From FEN-1322 sp041663425 (GTDB taxonomy: Bacteria; Omnitrophota; Gorgyraeia; 2-01-FULL-45-10), in assembly GCA_041663425.1 (NCBI GenBank), contig JBAYMS010000024.1, positions 1-21,849 on the forward strand: DNA of 21,849 nucleotides, read 5' to 3'. A program made the position numbers and the translations under genes. This document shows positions 7,223 through 15,237 of the stretch, piece after piece. A model generated the notes under the pieces. That model was not told where the DNA came from. It ran no database searches and saw only the letters and a list, made by a program, of their open reading frames with translations. How positions within the stretch are numbered: the first letter of the stretch is position 1; each line of letters starts with the position of its first letter.

Positions 7223-9451
7223 ATGAACAGAGCTCAGCAGTGGAAACTGGTAGGGATAATTGCGATTGCCGTTGCGTGTCTTTGGCTGATATGGCCACCG
7301 TTTACGATTAAAGATAAAGACGGTGCTGTGATCCAGAAGGGCAAAATAAATTTAGGTCTCGATCTTCAGGGCGGTATGCACGTTGTGCTCAAAGTCGATA
7401 CTTCTAAATTGCCGGTCGACGCGCGTAAGGATGCCGTAGAGCGCGCTATGGAAATTATCAGGAACAGGGTTGACCAGTTCGGTGTCGGTGAAATGTCCAT
7501 ACAGAGACAGGGCAAAGACAATATTATAGTCCAGCTCCCCGGTGTTACAGACAGAGAAAGAGCTCTTGAGCTAATAGGTAAGACAGCTCACCTAGAATTT
7601 AAGATAGTATCTGACAATGCAGAGCTTCTTAAAAAGGCGATAAATAACGAGCCTGTTGAAGGGTTTGAATTGAAGTATCTGGAAGGGGAAAGGGCGGGGC
7701 GTGAACCTCTTTTATTAGAGAAAGATGCAAGCTTAACCGGCGATATGCTGGTAAATGCTAAAACAGAATTTTCCTCGCGCGGTTTCGGTGAGCCGTATGT
7801 TTCCCTGACGCTTAATTCTAAGGGCGCAGAAATTTTCTCAAACGTAACGGCCACTAACGTAGGCAAGAGACTGGCTATAGTTCTTGATGGTAAGGTTGTG
7901 TCTGCACCAGTTATACGCGAAGCGATACCATCCGGGCAGGCCCAGATATCCGGCAACTTCTCGGTTGAGCAGGCAAATGATCTTTCGGTTATATTGAGGG
8001 CCGGCGCGCTGCCTGCACCTGTTATAGTGGAAGAAGAAAGAACTGTTGGTCCTCTGCTTGGAGCCGACTCGATAAAAACCGGCCTTCGGGCAGCTTGGAT
8101 AGGAACATTACTCGTTCTTCTATTCATGTTTTTCTATTACAGGCTTGCGGGCCTGGTAGCGAATTTCGCTGTCCTAATGAACATGCTTATAATACTTGCA
8201 TGTCTGTCCTTATTCAAAGGAACATTGACGTTGCCGGGTATCGCGGGTTTGATATTGACCCTTGGTATGTCGGTAGACGCGAACGTTCTTATATATGAGC
8301 GTATGCGCGAAGAGTTAGCGCTTGGAAAGTCTTTACGCGCATCAATAGCGTCGGGATACCATAGAGCTTTATCCGCGATCGTCGATTCTAATTTAACAAC
8401 AATAATAGCCGCTGCACTTATATTCCAGTTTGGAACCGGCCCTATCAGAGGTTTTGCCGTTACTCTTACTATAGGGTTGATAGCAAATCTTTTTACTGCC
8501 GTAGCTTGTACAAAGGTTATCTTTGAGGTTATGTGTGATCAATTCGATCTTTCGAAGCTGCGATTTATGCGCCTCTTCCCGCAGACAAATTTTGATTTCA
8601 TAGGAAAGAGAAAAATATGCTATATCGCTTCGCTAATAGTTATAGTGGCCGGATTAGTTCTCTTTATGATGCGCGGCGAGAAAAACTATGGTGTTGATTT
8701 CTCCGGAGGAACGCTGCAGCAGTATGTTTTCGATAATCCTGTTAAAATGGATGAGGTGAGGAGCGTTCTCAAAGACATAGGGCACGGCAATGCGTCCATA
8801 CAGCAATACGGCAATCCTAAAGAAATCATAGTCAGGACACAGGCGGATATAACAACGAAGCTTTCGGAAGCATTCCGGAAGGATGTAAAAGATAATCCGT
8901 TCCAGTTATTAAAAGTTGAAACGGTCGGGCCGGCAGTGGGTAAGAATTTGAGACAGAATGCGCTGCTAAGTCTGGGGCTTGGTCTTGCGGGTATAATGGT
9001 TTATGTAATGTTCAGGTTTGATTTAAGATACGGCATAGCAGGTGTCCTGGCCCTTATTCACGACGTATTTTTTGCGGTAGGTGCTATGGCGCTTACACAC
9101 AGGCAGTTTGACCTGACAATAGTCGCGGCATTATTAACGATAGCCGGTTACTCTATAAACGATACAGTTGTTATATATGATCGTGTCAGGGAGAATTTAC
9201 GTCTCGTCAAGAAGGGCGGATTGGCTGAGATAATAAACTTGAGCGTCAATCAGATGCTTGGCAGAACAGTGCTTACTACAGGCGTTACTATGCTTGCTGT
9301 AATAGCCCTGCTCGTATTTGGCGGTGCTGTGCTGAATGATTTTTCGTTCTGCATATTCGTAGGCTTTCTGGCCGGAGTATACTCAACCGTTTATATAGCA
9401 AGCCCAATGGTTATTTCGTGGCACAAAAAGCGAGTGGCCGCGAAAAGGTAA
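7223..9451 (+). CDS. secDF: Fused protein translocase SecDF
   Basis: Membrane protein that uses the proton gradient to pull secreted proteins through SecYEG. The 742 residues contain SecD (about 1-450) and SecF (about 450-742) in one chain. The SecD part has an N-terminal helix, LGLDLQGGMHVVL, the periplasmic P1 region with SLTLNSKGAEIF and QISGNFSVEQA, then six helices with TLGMSVDANVLIYERMRE. The SecF part has NYGVDFSGGT and TIAGYSINDTVVIYDRVREN. No stop or frameshift separates the halves, so this is a true fusion like that of Bacillus, rather than the split E. coli type. Shine-Dalgarno GGAGG (7209-7213) sits nine bases before the ATG; a 66-base spacer after yajC is the longest co-directional gap in this stretch. 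Confidence 0.97.
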   Translation: MNRAQQWKLVGIIAIAVACLWLIWPPFTIKDKDGAVIQKGKINLGLDLQGGMHVVLKVDTSKLPVDARKDAVERAMEIIRNRVDQFGVGEMSIQRQGKDNIIVQLPGVTDRERALELIGKTAHLEFKIVSDNAELLKKAINNEPVEGFELKYLEGERAGREPLLLEKDASLTGDMLVNAKTEFSSRGFGEPYVSLTLNSKGAEIFSNVTATNVGKRLAIVLDGKVVSAPVIREAIPSGQAQISGNFSVEQANDLSVILRAGALPAPVIVEEERTVGPLLGADSIKTGLRAAWIGTLLVLLFMFFYYRLAGLVANFAVLMNMLIILACLSLFKGTLTLPGIAGLILTLGMSVDANVLIYERMREELALGKSLRASIASGYHRALSAIVDSNLTTIIAAALIFQFGTGPIRGFAVTLTIGLIANLFTAVACTKVIFEVMCDQFDLSKLRFMRLFPQTNFDFIGKRKICYIASLIVIVAGLVLFMMRGEKNYGVDFSGGTLQQYVFDNPVKMDEVRSVLKDIGHGNASIQQYGNPKEIIVRTQADITTKLSEAFRKDVKDNPFQLLKVETVGPAVGKNLRQNALLSLGLGLAGIMVYVMFRFDLRYGIAGVLALIHDVFFAVGAMALTHRQFDLTIVAALLTIAGYSINDTVVIYDRVRENLRLVKKGGLAEIINLSVNQMLGRTVLTTGVTMLAVIALLVFGGAVLNDFSFCIFVGFLAGVYSTVYIASPMVISWHKKRVAAKR

Positions 9452-9508
9452 GCCCTTTGCCTTTGCCCGGGGTTTATACTGAGCAAAGCTGAGGCGTAAG
9501 GACTTTAA

Positions 9509-11188
9509 GTGCAAAAGATCTGGAGAGTCAGGGATTCTGATCCCGAAATTCAGAATCATCTTTCATCGGCGCTCAATATTTCGAAAATCACAGCCCAGCT
9601 TTTATTCAACCGTGGAATAAGGACTGTCGAAGGCGCTTTCGATTTCATGAAATGCTCACTTGCGTCATGCCACAATCCATTTCTTTTAAAGGATATGGAT
9701 AAGGCTGTGTTCAGAATAAGGAAAGCCATTTCCGGCGGCGAACTTATACTGGTTTACGGCGATTATGACGTAGATGGCATGACCAGCGTTACTGTCCTGT
9801 ATTCGGCCCTGAAAGTTCTGGGCGCAAAAGTTGAAACCTATATTCCGAACCGTATAGAAGAAGGGTATGGCCTTAACGGTTCCGCGATTAAAAAAGCTCA
9901 CAAGCTGGGCGTCTCACTTATAATCACTGTAGATTGCGGTATAACTTCTTTTAAGGAAATCGAACAAGCCTCCGCTTTAAAAATAGATGTTATTGTAACC
10001 GACCATCATGAGATTTTAAATTCGAAGGTTCCCGCAGCATGCGCTGTCATCAATCCTCTTCAAAGTGACTGTAAGTATCCCTTTAAACATCTTGCAGGTG
10101 TGGGGCTGGCGTATAAGCTGGTTAAAGCACTTTACGACGGGACGCCGCATTTTGCGGAAGATTTTCTGGATCTGGTAAGTCTGGGGACGGTTGCGGATAT
10201 CGCACCGCTTGTAGGGGAGAATAGGATCCTGGCAAAGCATGGACTGGATGAGCTCAACAGAAGAGAGCGGGTGGGGCTGAAAGCGCTTATGGATGTTGCA
10301 AATCTTGACGGTAATATATCGGCTGGGCACATAGGTTTTGTGCTTGGGCCGCGGATTAATGCAATGGGCAGGATAGGCTCTCCGCAGAAGGCCGTAGAGC
10401 TGCTGCTCAACAAAGATTCAGCTGCTGCCACTGAACTTGCCAAAATACTAAGCACTGAAAACAGAAACAGACAGAAGATAGAGGCTAAGATACTGGAAGA
10501 GGCTCTGGCGAAAGTAGGGCGCGAAGTCAATTTTAAAAATCATAAGGTTATTGTTCTGGCCGGTGAAAATTGGCATCCCGGCGTGATAGGTATAGTGGCC
10601 TCACGAATTGCAGATAGGTTTTATAGACCCACGATCCTCATATCTCTGGATGGCAAGCTGGGTAAAGGATCTGGCAGGAGTATAGACCAGTTCCATCTAT
10701 TCGAATACCTTCTTCGATGCAAGGACCTGCTTGCAGGTTTTGGTGGGCATGAGTCTGCCTGTGGGATAACGATCGAGAAGGACCGGATAGCCGAATTTAC
10801 CGAAAAGATAAATCTGGAAGCCGCCGGCGATGCGGATGAGAGTATTTTCAGCCCTAAGCTCGATATTGAGATGGATGTGCCGCTGAGCACGCTGAGCGAA
10901 GAAGTTATAAAAGAGATAGAGTCTTTAGCGCCGTTTGGGTCAGAGAATCCAAGGCCGGTTCTTTCGTCGCGCAATCTTCGTATAAAAGACGGGCCCAGAC
11001 AGATAGGGAAATCCGGTTTTAAATTTTGGGTTACTGAAAGCGGCGTAACATGCGAAGCAGTAACTTTCACTAAAAATAATCTTGATATGCCCAAAGCTGG
11101 CACAGGCGTGGACCTTGCTTATGTGCCGTCAATAAATAACTGGCAGGGCGTTCAGTCTATACAGCTGGAACTCAGAGACATAAAATAA
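9509..11188 (+). CDS. recJ: Single-stranded-DNA-specific exonuclease RecJ
   Basis: 5'-to-3' ssDNA exonuclease of the DHH phosphoesterase family, acting in recombination and repair. The 559 residues are normal for the family. Motifs: GDYDVDGMTS (near residue 84) and VTDHHE (near 164) in the DHH domain, LVSLGTVADIAPL, GPRINAMGR, and the DHHA1 signature GFGGHESACG near residue 410, followed by an OB-fold C-terminal part. The start is GTG at 9509, with TAAGGA about seven bases upstream; no better ATG exists nearby. It shares the operon with ruvCAB upstream and is followed 16 bases later by a lone receiver-domain gene. Confidence 0.96.
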   Translation: MQKIWRVRDSDPEIQNHLSSALNISKITAQLLFNRGIRTVEGAFDFMKCSLASCHNPFLLKDMDKAVFRIRKAISGGELILVYGDYDVDGMTSVTVLYSALKVLGAKVETYIPNRIEEGYGLNGSAIKKAHKLGVSLIITVDCGITSFKEIEQASALKIDVIVTDHHEILNSKVPAACAVINPLQSDCKYPFKHLAGVGLAYKLVKALYDGTPHFAEDFLDLVSLGTVADIAPLVGENRILAKHGLDELNRRERVGLKALMDVANLDGNISAGHIGFVLGPRINAMGRIGSPQKAVELLLNKDSAAATELAKILSTENRNRQKIEAKILEEALAKVGREVNFKNHKVIVLAGENWHPGVIGIVASRIADRFYRPTILISLDGKLGKGSGRSIDQFHLFEYLLRCKDLLAGFGGHESACGITIEKDRIAEFTEKINLEAAGDADESIFSPKLDIEMDVPLSTLSEEVIKEIESLAPFGSENPRPVLSSRNLRIKDGPRQIGKSGFKFWVTESGVTCEAVTFTKNNLDMPKAGTGVDLAYVPSINNWQGVQSIQLELRDIK

Positions 11189-11204
11189 CGTTTGAGGTGA
11201 AATT

Positions 11205-11567
11205 ATGGCTAAGAGAGTATTGCTTATTGACGATGAGCGCGATTTTACTGACATGGTTAAGATGAGGTTGGAGGCGCTGGGGTATGATGTTATATTCAGC
11301 AATGACGGCAAGGCGGGCCTTGAAATGGCCAAAAAATACAGGCCCGACATCATACTTCTAGATCTTGTTATGCCGGGAATGAACGGATTTTTGGTGCTGA
11401 CGGAACTTAAAGGCAATCCCTACACTGCAGCCATACCCGTAGTAATGCTTACCGCTAAAACCGAAGCCGAGTACGAAATGGATGCAGAGAATTTGGGCGC
11501 GATAAACTATCTATCGAAACCTGTTAAGATGGAAGAGCTGGAAAACGCGCTCAAGAAATTGCTTTGA
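11205..11567 (+). CDS. Stand-alone CheY-like response regulator (receiver domain only)
   Basis: Single-domain phospho-receiver of 120 residues with the complete active site: D9 and D10 (Mg binding), D53 as phosphoacceptor (IILLDLVMPG), T83 (MLTAK) and K105 (LSKP). No output domain is attached, so it would act by protein interaction, or as a phosphorelay intermediate like CheY or Spo0F. Its Shine-Dalgarno is GAGGTG, and it lies 16 bases after recJ, so it is probably cotranscribed. No histidine kinase is in the window; the partner is unknown. Confidence 0.93.
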   Translation: MAKRVLLIDDERDFTDMVKMRLEALGYDVIFSNDGKAGLEMAKKYRPDIILLDLVMPGMNGFLVLTELKGNPYTAAIPVVMLTAKTEAEYEMDAENLGAINYLSKPVKMEELENALKKLL

Positions 11568-11647
11568 ACGATACACTGAAAAATAATCGCGAAAAAGCGA
11601 AAAGAACCCGCCGTTAGTTATCCGTTTTTTTCTGAAAGCCGAAAAAA
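11568..11647. other. Convergent intergenic spacer with weak terminator-like elements
   Basis: Eighty bases between the convergent ends of the receiver gene and rpmB. A small hairpin TCGC(6)GCGA (11587-11600) would, read on the - strand, be followed by a T-rich run and could end rpmB transcription. A T7 run (11624-11630) and an A/T-rich inverted repeat TTTTTTC(8)GAAAAAA follow. The CCGTT copies here are direct, not inverted, so no strong + strand stem is seen. A bidirectional terminator is expected from context, but the structures are weak. Confidence 0.3.
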
Positions 11648-11878
11648 TTAAATTGCTTTTACGACTTTGCCTGCTTTGAGGCATTTGACACAAACGCGGA
11701 TTCTTTGCGGGGTGCCGTTTACAATGGCTCTGACGGTCTTTAGGTTAGGGAAAAAACGGCGAGCCGTTATACCTGTTATCTTTTGGCCAACTCCGCCTTT
11801 TTTCTTAGCTAAACCTCGTCGGACAATAGTTCTTCCGGCTACAGGTTTTTTACCGCAGACTGAACATATTTTTGACAT
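11648..11878 (-). CDS. rpmB: Large ribosomal subunit protein bL28
   Basis: Structural protein of the 50S subunit. The 76-residue product has the bL28 layout, with KICSVCGKKPVAGRTIVRRG at the N-terminus, then RRFFPNLKTVRA and RIRVCVKCLKAGKVVKA. Four cysteines (C5, C8, C63, C66) form a probable zinc site, so this is the C+ form. On the - strand GGAG sits eight bases before the ATG. It is the only - strand gene in the window and is divergent from recG. From recollection, rpmB divergent from the recG-rsmD-coaD block also occurs in Firmicutes. Confidence 0.97.
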   Translation of the reverse strand: MSKICSVCGKKPVAGRTIVRRGLAKKKGGVGQKITGITARRFFPNLKTVRAIVNGTPQRIRVCVKCLKAGKVVKAI

Positions 11879-11899
11879 TTTTATTGCTCCATTTTGATG

Positions 11900-11938
11900 C
11901 TTCGGACTTCCTCATGGTATATCCTGAGTTTGCCGAAG
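11900..11938. repeat. Imperfect palindrome, probably a decayed dispersed repeat
   Basis: Outer arms CTTCGG (11900-11905) and CCGAAG (11933-11938) and inner arms CTCA (11911-11914) and TGAG (11925-11928) enclose a short A/T loop. The right half, TCCTGAGTTTGCCGAAGGA, resembles the widely dispersed TCCTGAG...CGAAGGA palindromic repeats known from many bacterial genomes. Read through in the recG frame, it encodes the peptide YPEFAEGMS, a familiar by-product of such repeats. The inverted repeat is directly visible; membership in a repeat family is inferred from memory. Confidence 0.55.
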
Positions 11939-11950
11939 GAATGAGTCGAT

Positions 11951-11979
11951 ATAGTAACACAGGTTATAATCATATGCAA
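11951..11979 (-). promoter_or_regulatory. Candidate sigma70-type promoter for rpmB
   Basis: On the - strand, TTGCAT (complement of 11974-11979) and TACTAT (complement of 11951-11956) are separated by exactly 17 bases, giving a plausible -35/-10 pair. Transcription would start near 11944 and give a leader of about 65 bases for rpmB containing the palindrome. A weaker + strand pair for recG, TTGATG (11894-11899) and TATATC (11918-11923) with an 18-base spacer, overlaps the same region. Pattern match only. Confidence 0.35.
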
Positions 11980-14061
11980 GAGAAAAATGACATATTAAAA
12001 ACTCCGATACGGTATTTCAAAGGTGTGGGACCTAAGAAGGGGGAACTTCTTCTGAAGCTTGGTGTAGAGACGGCTGTGGATATGCTCTATTATCTGCCTC
12101 TTAGGTATGAAGACAGGTCCAATCTTACGTCTATAAAAGATTTGAAGCTCGGCGAATTCTATACCATTGAAGGTGAAATCGTTGCCTGCAACAGCCGGAT
12201 CGCACGATCAGGGCTGCGATTTTTTCAGGCTACTGTTACAGACAGCACAGGCTTTATTCACGCAACATGGTTTAACCAGCCTTATCTGAAAGATTATTTC
12301 ATAAAAGGGCAGAGGGTAATTTTATACGGCAAAGTGGAGCTTCACGATAAGCTTCAGATATTGCAGCCCGAGTATGAAATTCTGGAGGGGGAAGATACTG
12401 ACTCGATCCATATAGGCAGGATAGTGCCGATATATTCGATCGTTAGCGGATTAACGCAAAAGTATATCAGGGCCCTTGCTGATGCTGCCGTGTTAAAGTA
12501 TTGCAGATTCCTATCAGATAAATTGCCTACCTATATTCTGGCTAGGGAAAAGCTCGTAGATATAAAATTTGCCATGCATAATATTCACTTCCCGTCCACT
12601 TTTGAAAATCTCGAAAAAGCTTACAGGCGTATAGTATTTGAAGAATTTTTCATGCTTCAGCTTGCGCTGGCGCTTAAGAAAAAACGTTTCTGCGAAAGTG
12701 AAAAGGGTTTGGGGCATAAATTGTCGGGTGAGCTCGTCGATTCTTTCAGAAAAAATCTCCCATTCGAATTTACGGAAGGGCAGAAGAAAGCGATAGCCGA
12801 TATATCGGGCGATATGTCAGCGGGAAAGCCGATGAACCGTCTTCTCGAGGGCGATGTCGGCAGCGGGAAGACGATAGTGGCTGCATATGCGCTTATACTT
12901 ACCGTGCAGAATGGCTTCCAGGGTGTTATAATGGCGCCGACTGAAGTTCTTGCGCGCCAGCATTTTATAGCATTGAGTGAGCTTTTGATGCCGCTTGGCG
13001 TCAATATTTCGCTTTTGATAGGCGGGATGAGCCAGGAGCAGAAAAGAGGCGTGGCCGAAGAGATAAAGAGTGGAAAGACCGATATCGTTGTCGGAACGCA
13101 TTCTGTCATACAGGAGTCGGTCCAGTTTAACAAGCTGGGGCTGGCCGTGGTCGACGAGCAGCATAAGTTCGGGGTGACGCAAAGGGGTATTCTTAAGCAG
13201 AAAGGGTATAATCCGCATGTACTTGTGATGACCGCTACGCCCATACCAAGGACGCTTGCCCTTACGGTGTATGGAGACCTTGACATCTCAATGATACGTG
13301 AGCTGCCGAAAGGGCGCAAACCTATAGAGACATATTGGGTTGAGGAAAATAAGAGGTCTGAAGCATATAGTTTTGTTAAAGAAGAGATAGAGAAAGGGCG
13401 TCAGGCATACGTAGTTTGTCCATTAATAAAGCAAGGGTCGGGCGGAAGGAGCAAAGCGCAAGGGGCCACAGAGATGTTCGGAAAGCTTAAGGCGGAGATT
13501 TTCCCTGATTATACGGTTGGTTTACTACACGGCAAAATGAGTGTTCCGGAAAAAGACAAAATAATGAAAGAATTTAAAAAAGGGAAGATCCAGATATTGG
13601 TTTCTACTGTGGTAATCGAGGTCGGTATCGATGTGGCTAATGCCTCCGTGATGCTCATAGAGAATGCCGAAAGTTTCGGGCTGGCGCAGCTGCATCAGCT
13701 TCGCGGCCGCGTCGGTCGGGGAGAGCACGAATCCTACTGTATTTTACTCGCCGATCCAAAGACTGAGGACGCCGCGAAACGCATTAAAGCCATTGAAAAT
13801 ACCCTTGACGGTTTTGAGATAGCCGAGAACGACCTTGATATCCGTGGCCCTGGAGAATTTTTTGGTACGAAGCAGCATGGCCTGCCTGAAATAAAATTCG
13901 GCAATATATTAAAAGATTTTGATATAATGGAGCGTGCCAGAAAAGAGGCTTTTGCCGTTATCGATAGAGATCCCGTTTTATCGGAGGAGCATCACCAGAA
14001 GCTGAAGGAAGGGCTGACCTCGCGATTTAAGGGCAGACTGGATCTTATAAACATAGCGTAA
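11974..14061 (+). CDS. recG: ATP-dependent DNA helicase RecG
   Basis: Monomeric branched-DNA translocase that regresses stalled forks and processes R-loops and D-loops. From ATG 11974 it has 695 residues, close to E. coli RecG. The N-terminal PIRYFKGVGPKKGELL segment leads into the OB-fold wedge domain, then Walker A GDVGSGKT (293-300), the DEQH box (394-397), TATPIPRTL, QLHQLRGRVGRG and the TRG-motif region FFGTKQHGLPE. The frame is open back to 11872, but that extension overlaps rpmB and reads through the palindromic repeat, so it is probably not coding. ATG 11941 is an alternative start, with GAAGGA immediately before it. No strong Shine-Dalgarno precedes 11974. Ten bases separate the stop from rsmD. 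Confidence 0.96.
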   Translation: MQEKNDILKTPIRYFKGVGPKKGELLLKLGVETAVDMLYYLPLRYEDRSNLTSIKDLKLGEFYTIEGEIVACNSRIARSGLRFFQATVTDSTGFIHATWFNQPYLKDYFIKGQRVILYGKVELHDKLQILQPEYEILEGEDTDSIHIGRIVPIYSIVSGLTQKYIRALADAAVLKYCRFLSDKLPTYILAREKLVDIKFAMHNIHFPSTFENLEKAYRRIVFEEFFMLQLALALKKKRFCESEKGLGHKLSGELVDSFRKNLPFEFTEGQKKAIADISGDMSAGKPMNRLLEGDVGSGKTIVAAYALILTVQNGFQGVIMAPTEVLARQHFIALSELLMPLGVNISLLIGGMSQEQKRGVAEEIKSGKTDIVVGTHSVIQESVQFNKLGLAVVDEQHKFGVTQRGILKQKGYNPHVLVMTATPIPRTLALTVYGDLDISMIRELPKGRKPIETYWVEENKRSEAYSFVKEEIEKGRQAYVVCPLIKQGSGGRSKAQGATEMFGKLKAEIFPDYTVGLLHGKMSVPEKDKIMKEFKKGKIQILVSTVVIEVGIDVANASVMLIENAESFGLAQLHQLRGRVGRGEHESYCILLADPKTEDAAKRIKAIENTLDGFEIAENDLDIRGPGEFFGTKQHGLPEIKFGNILKDFDIMERARKEAFAVIDRDPVLSEEHHQKLKEGLTSRFKGRLDLINIA

Positions 14062-14071
14062 AGGGAAACTT

Positions 14072-14629
14072 ATGAGAATAATAGGCGGAGAATACAGGTC
14101 GAGGATAATAGAGATGCCCAAAGGCGCCGAGGTGCGTCCCACCCAGGACAGGGTGCGGGAGGCGGTGTTTAATATCCTTGCAGATGTTAACGGCAAGAAA
14201 GTGCTGGACCTGTTTGCCGGAAGCGGGGCTTATGGATTGGAAGCATTATCGCGGGGAGCTGATCACGCCACATTTGTTGAGAATAATTCGCGATGCCTGG
14301 CAACGATAGAAGCCAATATAGAAGCGCTTAATATACCGGAGTCTAGACGTACCGTGCTAAGGTCGAGTGCTTATATGGTCCTCGACCGTCTTTATAGGGA
14401 TGAGGAGACGTTCGACCTTATATTTTTAGACCCGCCATACCATAAGGATATGGCCAAAAAGTGCTTGCTTTACATAGACTATTATGATATATTGTCCCCC
14501 ACAGGTTTAATCGTAGTAGAGCACTTTAAGGCTGATAGTCTTGAGGCGGAACTGAATAACCTGACCCCGGAAAAAGAACGAAAGTATGGGGACACTATAA
14601 TAACGATATTCAAGAAATCCGTTGAATAA
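14072..14629 (+). CDS. rsmD: 16S rRNA (guanine-966-N2)-methyltransferase RsmD
   Basis: SAM-dependent methyltransferase for G966 of 16S rRNA during 30S assembly. The 185-residue protein has the diagnostic RIIGGEYRSR start, VRPTQDRVREAVFNIL (21-36), SAM-binding motif I VLDLFAGSG (44-52) and catalytic DPPY (120-123). It lies ten bases after recG and about 65 bases before coaD, matching the common recG-rsmD-coaD order. A hairpin follows the stop. Confidence 0.96.
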   Translation: MRIIGGEYRSRIIEMPKGAEVRPTQDRVREAVFNILADVNGKKVLDLFAGSGAYGLEALSRGADHATFVENNSRCLATIEANIEALNIPESRRTVLRSSAYMVLDRLYRDEETFDLIFLDPPYHKDMAKKCLLYIDYYDILSPTGLIVVEHFKADSLEAELNNLTPEKERKYGDTIITIFKKSVE

Positions 14630-14633
14630 ACAT

Positions 14634-14678
14634 AAGCTCAAAGCCAAAAACGATGGTGTTTAAAGGGCTTTGAGTTTT
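14634..14678 (+). terminator. Hairpin between rsmD and coaD, candidate intrinsic terminator or attenuator
   Basis: Perfect 9-base arms CTCAAAGCC (14637-14645) and GGCTTTGAG (14666-14674) can be extended outward by a G-T and two A-T pairs. An inner AAAC/GTTT stem (14648-14651 with 14658-14661) closes a six-base loop. TTTTAAATTT follows, a moderate U tract on the + strand. It begins within eight bases of the rsmD stop and ends 18 bases before coaD, so it could terminate the recG-rsmD transcript or partly attenuate coaD. Confidence 0.5.
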
Positions 14679-14695
14679 AAATTTAAAGGCAAATA

Positions 14696-15208
14696 ATGTC
14701 CGGTAAAACCGCAGTATATCCAGGCACCTTCGATCCCGTAACATATGGGCACATAGATCTTATAAAAAGAGCTGCAAAGATATTCGATAGGGTAGTGGTG
14801 GCTGTTGCGCATAGCAAATCCAAGGGTGTGCTGTTTAGTGTGCCCGAAAGAGTGCAGATGCTTAAAGACGCGACTAAAGATATAAAGAACGTTGAGATAG
14901 ATGATTTCGGCGGGCTGGTTGTAAAATATGTTAAGGAAAAAGGTTCTCACGTCATGATCCGGGGGCTTCGCATGATATCGGATTTTGAATATGAATTTCA
15001 GATGGCGCTTACCAATAGAAAACTGGCAGACGACATTGAAACCATATTTATGATGCCGCATGAAGATTACTCGTATGTATCGAGCAAGCTCATCAAAGAA
15101 GCTGCTTCGCTCGGCGCAGATGTGAAAAATTTCCTTCCCAGAAATGTCGAAGTTGCTTTAATGAAAAAATTAAATCTTTCGGCCGGCTCAGGATCTAATC
15201 CTGATTGA
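14696..15208 (+). CDS. coaD: Phosphopantetheine adenylyltransferase
   Basis: Adenylates 4'-phosphopantetheine to dephospho-CoA, the penultimate step of coenzyme A synthesis. The 170-residue protein belongs to the nucleotidyltransferase family with VYPGTFDPVTYGHIDLI at the N-terminus (TxGH motif T16-H19), MIRGLRMISDFEYEFQMA in the middle and YSYVSSKLIKEAASLG near the C-terminus. The tail after KKLN is short and unconserved. A weak AAAGG precedes the ATG. It follows a hairpin and is 29 bases before pta; CoA supply fits the downstream acetyl-CoA and fatty-acid genes. Confidence 0.97.
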   Translation: MSGKTAVYPGTFDPVTYGHIDLIKRAAKIFDRVVVAVAHSKSKGVLFSVPERVQMLKDATKDIKNVEIDDFGGLVVKYVKEKGSHVMIRGLRMISDFEYEFQMALTNRKLADDIETIFMMPHEDYSYVSSKLIKEAASLGADVKNFLPRNVEVALMKKLNLSAGSGSNPD

Positions 15209-15237
15209 AACCGAAAGATAAAAATGTGAGGTAATAA

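Noticed and set aside
11965..11970. Perfect TATAAT just before the recG ATG
   Set aside because: It is four bases from the start codon and no good -35 lies 16-18 bases upstream; a transcript from it would begin at or inside the coding sequence.
12657..13319. Long - strand open frame opposite recG
   Set aside because: Antisense to the helicase motifs of RecG and rich in Ser/Pro/Cys, as expected for a shadow frame.
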